Below are positions 7,580 to 14,760 of a stretch of 47,814 bases of DNA, piece by piece. Position 1 is the first letter of the stretch. Every line of letters starts with the position of its first letter. The stretch comes from Bacteroidales bacterium (GTDB lineage Bacteria; Bacteroidota; Bacteroidia; Bacteroidales; UBA3824), in contig JAKSLV010000009.1 in NCBI GenBank assembly GCA_024401025.1, positions 1-47,814 on the forward strand, given 5' to 3'. The notes under the pieces are model-generated. The model was not told the DNA's origin. It searched no databases and saw nothing but the letters and a program-made list of their open reading frames with translations. The position numbers and the translations under genes are program-made.

Positions 7580-10264
7580 TTACTTGGCATTGTAAATAAT
7601 AACACCAAGCCTATCGATACAATCAACACTCAACAAATAATCTTTTGCTACCTTATTCAAAACAGGAACCAAACACCTATTTTGCAGTTTAGAATACAAA
7701 ACATATTCTAATTGGTCATAATAACCTTCTTGGGTAAGAGGGTTATCACTAATACCAGTTAATGAAATCTGCCCGTATGAGTCATACATTCTTTCACACT
7801 CCTGATATATACGAATTAACAAATCAGCAATATGATTTACAAATGATTTCATATTGGTCATTTGTCTAGCCTTTGACAATTGTGACACAACAATGACTTT
7901 ACCATCGAAAATCAATGTTTGATTGACATTAACAGACGACACCATCTTGCGAACAAATAATTTGTTGAACTCTTCTACAAACACATTCCTCTTGTCGAAC
8001 TCAGAGAACACATCATTATCTGTCAAAAAAAGTTTTGAATACAATCCAAAATCAACAAAGGCGCAAAGATTATCAACCAACCTCATCACCTTTTTAACAC
8101 CCTTGCAAAAGTAAGTCTTCTCATAATCAAGGTATTGAGGGCGGACTATCCAAACCTCAATTTGGTGCGCACTATCGTTCGTGATAATTGACGACAAATT
8201 AATAATAAAATCACCATCATTTTCAGAATGCAAAGAGACGTCAAATTTAGGATGATTAAACCTTTGATTAAATCGACTCACCATTTTCTCCAAAGATTTA
8301 CCATCATAAACGAATTTGGGACTATTTGGATTTTCTATATATGTACATTCCATAGAATATTGGTTCTTAGAAAACCGTGTTTCCTCAAATCCCTTCTTAT
8401 TATCCAAGGCCTCTCGATAATAAACTTTCAGATTCGGCATCAAACGTATTAAATCTATGCTATCCTTTTTCCATACATCAGCCAAGATCTTTTGATTAGC
8501 CTGATTGTAATTATATAAAATTTTGAATTTAACAGCCTTGCAATCCTCCATCAAACATTTTTCAAAAGAATCGTCAAATGGTAAAAATCTGATAGTATAG
8601 CAACGTCGATCAATCTCATTCTCAAAATCTTCAATTGTATCAAAAGACAATCCATCAATTCCTTCCAAATCAATATTCATCATCTTTTGTTTGGCATAAT
8701 ATTTCAAAACCGCTAAATAGAACTCAACGAAAGACTCACCAACAACCTTTTTTCTTGCTACATTAAGAGATTTGTAATCCCTCAACATTTTTTTCACAGA
8801 AAATGGATCTTTTGTATCCCTAATACATTTACTAATCTCAGTTTGCATATCGGAAACAAATCTATTACCTATCTTATCGAAACTTATACGCTTCAAATCA
8901 TTGAAAGTAACAGACTCAAGCACTAATCCACTACTAAGTCCAGGTTCTGAATTAGATTTAGCAAACACTAAGTTACGAAAAATATTAGTGTTGATTTTAT
9001 TGTTTTCTATGGCATAAAGATACAAATCGCTAACAACTTTAACCATAAAGAAAAAATGAGTATTTTGTTGCCTTTTGAATTCGATCATATTTATCTCATT
9101 CAACTCTGACTTCAATCTACCCAGCAAAGAGGCAATTTTTCTATATTCCAGATTAAGAAGATCCCAACGGATTGATTTTCCACGAGAAAAGCCATTAAAA
9201 AACAATTCAATTTGCTTCTTAATATTCCCTTGCCTTTGCATAGATTTTGCCCTACGGGTTATGTCCAAATCAAGTCTTTTCAATTCAGAATCGACTTTTG
9301 ATTTCTCGTCCATTAAAAATTTTATGCGGTCATACAAATTGCAAACACATAAATCGTGATACAATTCCACTTCTTTTGCGTCCTCATAACAATGGTTATA
9401 CAGAGCATCCCAAAATCTGTTTTTCTGTTCGTTTCTCCATTTTTTCACCTTTAAACAAACATTTTCTAAATTGTCAAATTGAGAAATGCCAATTGACTTC
9501 CTAAAAAATTCAATTGTAGGATAGTTAACTAATCTAATAGGTTCAGACAAACGTTTTTCCACACTCTCTTTCAATTGTTCTATATTATTGTCTGTATCAG
9601 ACAAAGAAACATAGTTCAATGATCCACTATATAATTCAACACCCTTGCTGTAATAAGGGAATAAAAATTTAGACAGAGAGTTCATCAATCTTTTAATCTC
9701 AATTGATTTAGTAATCAACGATTTAATTGAATCATTCACTTCCAAATCATTCGTCAATTTAAGATTATTGATAAAACTATCAAAAAACTCAAAGCAAGAT
9801 CTATGAAACAAAATACTAATCTCTTGAGCATACTTTCCCCAAGAATCACTTTGAGCAGTAATCAATTCCTTTAAATTGATAATAATACCTTTGATTTGTT
9901 TCTTCCACGTAGAATCAAATTCATACCTGATAAAAGGATAGTTAATAATCCTAAAAATATTAGAATCAACATTGGAACACTTCAGATTAAAATTAGTTCG
10001 CATATAAGTCCTCAACCAAGCCTTTTTGACCATAAAAACAGACTTCCACGAGCAATCAGATTCATCATTTCCCAATATATCAAATTGTCCATCGCTTAAA
10101 TGAACCATCTTAAAAAAAGCATTCACGACATCAATTAACATATCAGTTAAAGAAGCAAGATCCTTGAAAATATCGGAGCACACCTCTTCTGACTTGCTTT
10201 CTTCAAAACAAGGAACTAACTTAAAACGAACCTTCTTAGTTACCTGAAATTTATTACTATCCAT
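7580..10264 (-). CDS. Cas12a-like protein, probably nuclease-dead
   Basis: ATG 10264 gives 894 aa (a frame to 10297 adds 11 poor codons). Residues 8-18, VTKKVRFKLVP, match the Cas12a opening (LSKTLRFELIP type). Residues 555-620 run CYTIRFLPFD...KFKILYN...LMPNLKVYYREAL, matching the spacing and residues of the Cas12a wedge block (F-Q-I-Y-N-K-D ... PNLHTLYWKAL). Near 734-745, CAFVDFGLYSKL could be RuvC-I with its Asp. Residues 828-893 parallel RuvC-II (YDQLEYVLYSKL, then LGVIIYNA), but the FEDLN glutamate position reads SLTGISD. The protein stops there, lacking Nuc and RuvC-III; Cas12a is about 1,300 aa. It should bind but not cut. It is operonic with the PrrC-like ATPase. The comparison is from memory, without alignment software. 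Confidence 0.65.
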   Translation of the reverse strand: MDSNKFQVTKKVRFKLVPCFEESKSEEVCSDIFKDLASLTDMLIDVVNAFFKMVHLSDGQFDILGNDESDCSWKSVFMVKKAWLRTYMRTNFNLKCSNVDSNIFRIINYPFIRYEFDSTWKKQIKGIIINLKELITAQSDSWGKYAQEISILFHRSCFEFFDSFINNLKLTNDLEVNDSIKSLITKSIEIKRLMNSLSKFLFPYYSKGVELYSGSLNYVSLSDTDNNIEQLKESVEKRLSEPIRLVNYPTIEFFRKSIGISQFDNLENVCLKVKKWRNEQKNRFWDALYNHCYEDAKEVELYHDLCVCNLYDRIKFLMDEKSKVDSELKRLDLDITRRAKSMQRQGNIKKQIELFFNGFSRGKSIRWDLLNLEYRKIASLLGRLKSELNEINMIEFKRQQNTHFFFMVKVVSDLYLYAIENNKINTNIFRNLVFAKSNSEPGLSSGLVLESVTFNDLKRISFDKIGNRFVSDMQTEISKCIRDTKDPFSVKKMLRDYKSLNVARKKVVGESFVEFYLAVLKYYAKQKMMNIDLEGIDGLSFDTIEDFENEIDRRCYTIRFLPFDDSFEKCLMEDCKAVKFKILYNYNQANQKILADVWKKDSIDLIRLMPNLKVYYREALDNKKGFEETRFSKNQYSMECTYIENPNSPKFVYDGKSLEKMVSRFNQRFNHPKFDVSLHSENDGDFIINLSSIITNDSAHQIEVWIVRPQYLDYEKTYFCKGVKKVMRLVDNLCAFVDFGLYSKLFLTDNDVFSEFDKRNVFVEEFNKLFVRKMVSSVNVNQTLIFDGKVIVVSQLSKARQMTNMKSFVNHIADLLIRIYQECERMYDSYGQISLTGISDNPLTQEGYYDQLEYVLYSKLQNRCLVPVLNKVAKDYLLSVDCIDRLGVIIYNAK

Positions 10265-10414
10265 AATAATGAAACAATTGAACGATACAATAAGCAAGAA
10301 ACAAATGTTCTCCTGCCCAAAATATATGCGAAGATATATAAAATACTAATAAATAGAAAACTTTTCTCCCAAAAACTTGAAATAATCCCAATCACACAAA
10401 ACATACAGAACCAA

Positions 10415-10510
10415 CCTTCAAAAATCAGAATAAGTGGTCACTTTCCACCCCTCAAAAATCAGAATAAGTATCTAATTTCACCCCTCAAAAATTGGAATAA
10501 GTGGTAAAAT
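10415..10510. repeat. three direct repeats, IS21-type end remnant or operator array
   Basis: The unit CTCAAAAATCAGAATAAGTG recurs with variation at about 10417, 10451 and 10484, a period of 33-34 bases, with C/T-rich linkers of 12-13 bases (cactttccacc, atctaatttcacc). IS21-family elements of Bacteroidota carry similar multiple terminal repeats containing GAATAAGTGGTCA, so a remnant of an IS end is my first guess. Because the array abuts the promoter at 10512, regulator binding is an alternative. Confidence 0.6.
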
Positions 10511-10511
10511 T

Positions 10512-10541
10512 TTTGTAAATAATTAAAAATTAGTATATTTG
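10512..10541 (+). promoter_or_regulatory. promoter of the AAA/DUF4143 gene
   Basis: TTTG (10512-10515) is followed after 18 bases by TATATTTG (10534-10541), then 19 bases to the ATG at 10561. Confidence 0.65.
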
Positions 10542-10560
10542 CAAAAAAATCAAAACAGAT

Positions 10561-11931
10561 ATGCTCAATAGAAAAATTGCAAAATATATCGAGGATTTCT
10601 TCAAGAAAGAAGAGAGGAAAATCCTATTGGTGAATGGGGCCAGACAAATTGGCAAATCATTCATTATAAGGCACGTATGCAATAAGATATTCAAAAACTA
10701 TGTGGAGATCAACTTAAAAGAGGACAGCGAGGGCAACAGAATATTCGAATCGGTGCGCTCTACCGACGATCTATACATACAGTTGAGCAACTATTCAAAC
10801 AAACCTTTGGGAAATTTTGACGACACCATAATTTTCCTGGATGAAATACAGAGTTATCCCCATCTGCTCACTATGCTCAAATTCCTGAGTCAGGAACGAC
10901 GATACAGGTTTGTGGCCAGCGGATCACAACTTGGCATCGCACTATCCCAAACGCCATCCGTCCCTATAGGAAGCGTGGAGATAGTACAAATGTATCCGCT
11001 TGATTTTGAAGAATTTCTGTGGGCTAACAATACAAGTAGAGAATGGATAGAAATGGTAAGGAAGCATTACGAGACTGCTACTCCGCTCGATGAGAACTAT
11101 CACAACATCCTACTGAAAAGATTCAAATATTACCTTCTTGTGGGTGGTCTGCCAGAGGCTGTCAACAACTTCCTGAAAGACCGCAACATAATAAACGTGA
11201 GAGCCTCTCATAAGTCGATACACGAACTCTACAGGATAGACGCATCGCAATATGATGATGAGCACAAACTTAAAATAAGGAAAATCTATGATCTGATACC
11301 GTCTAACCTTGAAAACAAAGCCAAACGCATAGTTTACAAGGACATAGAGAACAAAACAGGCAAGCATTTCGCCGACTACGCCAACGAGTTTGAATATCTA
11401 TCCAACTCAGGTGTGGCCTTGGATATTACTGCCATCAGCAATCCAAAATTTCCCCTCGTAGAATCAGAACAGAAAAAACTTGTGAAACTGTACTTGAACG
11501 ACGTAGGACTGCTCACCAATCTGCTTTACGGGCAGAATGTCAACGCCATTCTCCAAGACATCAGCAACATAAACTTGGGCACAGTGTACGAATCTGTAGT
11601 AGCGCAGGAACTAAGTGCGCACGGATACAAACTTCACTATTACGATAACAAGCAAAACGGTGAGGTGGATTTTCTTATAGATGACTACAACAGCCTGCAG
11701 GTATTGCCATTAGAAATCAAATCTGGCAAAGACTACAAGAAACACACTGCCCTCAACAAGTTTATGTCTGTTAAAGATTACAATATTAAAAAGACTATAG
11801 TGCTGTCGAACGAAAGGGAAATATCAACCAACAACGGAATCACCTATATGCCAATATATTTCATAATGTTTTTCCAAAACGGAATGCAGAGAAAAGAGGA
11901 CACTATATTGCCGGAATTGGAGGTGGTATAA
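10561..11931 (+). CDS. AAA ATPase with C-terminal DUF4143 (PD-(D/E)XK-like)
   Basis: This 456-aa protein has an AAA_14 domain with Walker A NGARQIGKS (about 25-33), Walker B IIFLDEIQ and a sensor-like VASGSQ. The C-terminal DUF4143 region contains GEVDFLID followed by LPLEIKSGK, the usual D-x(n)-E-x-K pattern of PD-(D/E)XK folds. Such proteins are abundant and often accessory in Bacteroidota; their function is poorly known and has been linked to mobile or defence contexts. It has its own promoter, is divergent from the Cas12a-like gene, and converges with the ketosynthase at 11943 leaving only 11 bases. Whether it belongs to the RNA-guided module is open. Confidence 0.85.
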   Translation: MLNRKIAKYIEDFFKKEERKILLVNGARQIGKSFIIRHVCNKIFKNYVEINLKEDSEGNRIFESVRSTDDLYIQLSNYSNKPLGNFDDTIIFLDEIQSYPHLLTMLKFLSQERRYRFVASGSQLGIALSQTPSVPIGSVEIVQMYPLDFEEFLWANNTSREWIEMVRKHYETATPLDENYHNILLKRFKYYLLVGGLPEAVNNFLKDRNIINVRASHKSIHELYRIDASQYDDEHKLKIRKIYDLIPSNLENKAKRIVYKDIENKTGKHFADYANEFEYLSNSGVALDITAISNPKFPLVESEQKKLVKLYLNDVGLLTNLLYGQNVNAILQDISNINLGTVYESVVAQELSAHGYKLHYYDNKQNGEVDFLIDDYNSLQVLPLEIKSGKDYKKHTALNKFMSVKDYNIKKTIVLSNEREISTNNGITYMPIYFIMFFQNGMQRKEDTILPELEVV

Positions 11932-11942
11932 TTTCCTCTCTC

Positions 11943-13172
11943 TTACTCCTTCCATCTCCTCACGGCCAGCACAGCATTGGTTCCGCCGAAGCCGAATGAG
12001 TTTGATAGGAAAGTATCTATGCCACAATCGATTGCGGAGGTTGGGATATTTAGTTTTGCGGAATCCTCGTCGGGAGTCTCGAAATTTATGTTAGGGGCAA
12101 TGAAACCATCACGCATCATAAGGAGGGAATAGACAACCTCGCTTGCTCCGGCCATCCAACACTCGTGACCCGTCATCGATTTGGTGCTGGAAACGTATGG
12201 ACATTTGTCGCCGAATACAGAATTAATCGCCTTGGCCTCAGCGCTGTCGCCGAGAGGTGTCGAGGTTGCGTGGGCATTTATGTAATCTACGTCAGAGGGG
12301 CTGATGCCTGCCTGTTTCATCGCGTTCAGCATAGCCTTTTCGGTTCCTGATGCGCCCGGTTTCTGAATCTTTCCTCCGTTGCTCGATACGCCGTAGCCAA
12401 TCACCTCGCCGAGAATCGTGGCCCCGCGGCGCTTGGCGTGTTCCAACTCCTCAAGTATCAGAGTGGCAGCGCCTCCCGACGGCACAAGACCGTCACGGTT
12501 GCGGTCGAACGGGCGCGATGCCTTGGTTGGGGCATCCATCCTGCTCGAGAATGCGCCGATGGCGTCGAAACTCAAAACAGAATACTTATTCACCTCCTGG
12601 GCGCCTCCGCAAACTATCAAATCCTGCAATCCGCTGCGTATCAGCGACGTAGCCACTCCAATGGAATGAGTGCCGCTGCTGCACGCCGCGCTTACGGTAA
12701 AGTTTACGCCGGTGAGTCCGAAAATGGAGCTAAGGTTCATCGAGACCGTGGAATTCATCGATTGAAAAACCGCCGAAGAGCCTATCAGTTGAGTGTCGTG
12801 CTTCTCGTTCATTACCTGGAGCGACTTTACGATTCCCTCCGACGAGCAATCATTTCCAAAGATTATACCTACCTCGTTTTCAGCAAAATAATCCTTATCA
12901 AGTTTAGCATTGCTCAAAGCCTCAGTAGTAGACAAAAAAGCATATTCGGCCTCCTGCGATAGACAAATCCTCGACCGCCTGTCCAGTTTTCCCTTCAGGT
13001 CGGGCACGGGCAACATTCCCGAAAGCCCCGACTTGTAGCCAAAATCAAGACGCTCCTGAAAAATTCCTATTCCCGACTTGCCGGCATATAGTGAATCTCT
13101 CACGGTATCAATGTCTTGCCCGATACAGGAATAAATTCCCATACCGGTTATAACTACACGTCGGTCACTCAT
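11943..13172 (-). CDS. beta-ketoacyl-ACP synthase (FabB/FabF family)
   Basis: This 409-aa enzyme has an intact triad: SAACSSGTHSIG (Cys164), NAHATSTPLGD and MTGHECWMAGA, ending with NSFGFGGTNAV. It is a clear paralogue of the ketosynthase at 39256-40488: both start RVVITGMGIYSC, share VPDLKG, FQSMNSTV and VCGGAQEVN, and have the unusual GHE-WMAGASEV block. It stands alone, 5 bases downstream of ricT and cut off from the KS/ACP group at 160-4830 by the accessory island. That suggests it once adjoined that group or was duplicated. It could serve the polyene pathway or primary fatty-acid synthesis. Confidence 0.88.
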   Translation of the reverse strand: MSDRRVVITGMGIYSCIGQDIDTVRDSLYAGKSGIGIFQERLDFGYKSGLSGMLPVPDLKGKLDRRSRICLSQEAEYAFLSTTEALSNAKLDKDYFAENEVGIIFGNDCSSEGIVKSLQVMNEKHDTQLIGSSAVFQSMNSTVSMNLSSIFGLTGVNFTVSAACSSGTHSIGVATSLIRSGLQDLIVCGGAQEVNKYSVLSFDAIGAFSSRMDAPTKASRPFDRNRDGLVPSGGAATLILEELEHAKRRGATILGEVIGYGVSSNGGKIQKPGASGTEKAMLNAMKQAGISPSDVDYINAHATSTPLGDSAEAKAINSVFGDKCPYVSSTKSMTGHECWMAGASEVVYSLLMMRDGFIAPNINFETPDEDSAKLNIPTSAIDCGIDTFLSNSFGFGGTNAVLAVRRWKE

Positions 13173-13177
13173 CTATA

Positions 13178-14641
13178 TTAGTTTTGCGGCTGCGGCTGTC
13201 CACCGTTGTTTTGTGGAGGCTGCTGATTGCCATTGTTGTTGCCATTATTTTTTGGCTGACGCTGCTGTCCATCCGCATTTCCGTTGTTGCGGGGGCGGTT
13301 GTTGCGGGGCCTGTTGTTCTGATTGTTGCGGTTCTCCCTGCGAGGCTGCTGAGCCTGCTGAGGCTGTTGTGCCTGGGCGTTTCCGGCATTAGGCTGCTGA
13401 GGCTGTGCTCCATCCTGGGCCTGAGGCTGAGGCTGATTCTGACGCTTCTGCTGATTGCCGTTGTTGCCGTTCTGCTTGTTGCCGTTCTTCTTTTTCTTGC
13501 GCTTGGCCTTGTCGAAACGTGTTATAGAATCGCTGCCAACTGCATTCTGATAGTCGCTGTCGGGATCTTTTACAACAGCAGTATCAGGAGCATTATTCTT
13601 ATCGTTAACGAGCAGAGTATCAGGCTTGATGCCCTGCTTATTGAGAGCGATGATTTCCTTTACACGGTCGATAGGCACCACGTGGATATTGGCCGACGAG
13701 TTCTGGTCGTAGCTGTACCACATCACACGCTTGAATATATCGGTCTTCTGATGATAAGCGGTTCCATCCATAGTCTCAAGCGGCTGACGCACATTCGGGA
13801 AGTCCTTCTGAGCATCTATGTAAGCATCAAGCTCGTAGTTGAGACAGCACTTCAGCTTACCACACTGACCTGCAAGTTTCTGAGGATTAAGCGAGAGTTC
13901 CTGATGCCGCGCCGAATTGGTGGTAACCGACACGAAATTGGTAATCCAGGTGGTACAGCAAAGTTCACGTCCGCAGGGACCGATACCGCCAATACGTCCG
14001 GCCTCCTGACGCGCGCCAATCTGTTTCATCTCGATGCGGATCTTGAACTCATCGGCCATAATCTTGATAAGCTCACGGAAATCCACACGCTCATCGGCTA
14101 TGTAATAGAAAATGGCCTTTGTGCCGTCGCCCTGAAACTCCACATCGCCAATCTTCATATTAAGGCGCAGAGAATCAGCAATCTGACGGCTGCGGAGCAT
14201 CACTGAGTCCTCGCGGGCAATCACCTGCTTCCACTTCTCAACATCGCTCTGCTTGGCCTTGCGGTATATCTTCTTGAACTCCGACTGAGGGTTTACCTTG
14301 GCCTTGCGGAGCTGGAAACTGATAAGCGGGCCCTTAACGGAAACCACGCCAATATCGTGACCCGGCGACGCCTCCACGGCCACCATATCGCCAACCTCCA
14401 GCTCCAGATTGTTTACATTGCGGTAGAAACCCTTGCGGGTGTTCTTGAACCTCACCTCCACAATGTCGTTGTATGAGTTTGGAGCCTGAGGAATATCATC
14501 AAGCCAGTCATGTACATCAAGCTTGTTGCAACTGTCGGTTTTCTGACAAGTGGCGCAACCCTCCTGATTGATCTCACGGCTGGTAATCTTGATGCCAGAG
14601 CATCCACGCTGTATGTTTTTATAATCGTCTAATTCTTCCAT
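13178..14641 (-). CDS. ricT: PSP1-domain protein (RicT/YaaT family) with N/Q/P-rich tail
   Basis: This 487-aa protein has the PSP1 core (about 60-330) with cysteine motifs GIGPCGRELCC and CGKLKCCLNYE and an N-terminal CATCQKTDSC. In Bacillus, YaaT/RicT belongs to the Y-complex affecting RNase Y and phosphorelay; the Bacteroidota role is not established. Residues from about 370 to the end are low complexity, rich in Asn, Gln, Pro, Lys and Arg (NNQNNRPRNNRPRNNG), probably disordered and possibly RNA-binding. In related genomes it neighbours holB; here another ATPase gene lies between them. The upstream TATCTTTG box (14713-14720) may drive ricT and the ketosynthase behind it. Confidence 0.85.
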   Translation of the reverse strand: MEELDDYKNIQRGCSGIKITSREINQEGCATCQKTDSCNKLDVHDWLDDIPQAPNSYNDIVEVRFKNTRKGFYRNVNNLELEVGDMVAVEASPGHDIGVVSVKGPLISFQLRKAKVNPQSEFKKIYRKAKQSDVEKWKQVIAREDSVMLRSRQIADSLRLNMKIGDVEFQGDGTKAIFYYIADERVDFRELIKIMADEFKIRIEMKQIGARQEAGRIGGIGPCGRELCCTTWITNFVSVTTNSARHQELSLNPQKLAGQCGKLKCCLNYELDAYIDAQKDFPNVRQPLETMDGTAYHQKTDIFKRVMWYSYDQNSSANIHVVPIDRVKEIIALNKQGIKPDTLLVNDKNNAPDTAVVKDPDSDYQNAVGSDSITRFDKAKRKKKKNGNKQNGNNGNQQKRQNQPQPQAQDGAQPQQPNAGNAQAQQPQQAQQPRRENRNNQNNRPRNNRPRNNGNADGQQRQPKNNGNNNGNQQPPQNNGGQPQPQN

Positions 14642-14712
14642 TTTGTAAATTAATATATATGTAGAATTATCCCGAAAACGGAATAATGATAATGCGCCAT
14701 TTTAAGCAAATG

Positions 14713-14720
14713 CAAAGATA
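14713..14720 (-). promoter_or_regulatory. -7 box upstream of ricT
   Basis: The minus strand reads TATCTTTG, 71 bases before the ricT ATG; a -33 TTTG is not obvious. Confidence 0.35.
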
Positions 14721-14760
14721 ATCAATTTTTGGGAAAAGAAAGGAAAAAAGTGAAAAAAGA

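Larger units (their letters stand above)
10265..10560. other. divergent intergenic region between the Cas12a-like gene and the AAA/DUF4143 gene
   Basis: About 300 AT-rich bases. The right half holds three short direct repeats and a good plus-strand promoter, both listed separately. For the minus-strand Cas12a-like gene I find no clean -33/-7 pair; TATCTTCG (10336-10329) has one mismatch to the -7 consensus. No Cas12a-type repeat is visible here on either strand. Confidence 0.5.

Noticed and set aside
7922..9504. Plus-strand frames inside the Cas12a-like gene
   Set aside because: They are short, overlap the long minus-strand gene and have no motif or promoter support.
10415..10510. Short repeats as a mini CRISPR array
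   Set aside because: Linkers are only 12-13 bases, C/T-rich and similar to each other, and the repeat has no hairpin resembling a crRNA handle. IS21-type end repeats explain them better.
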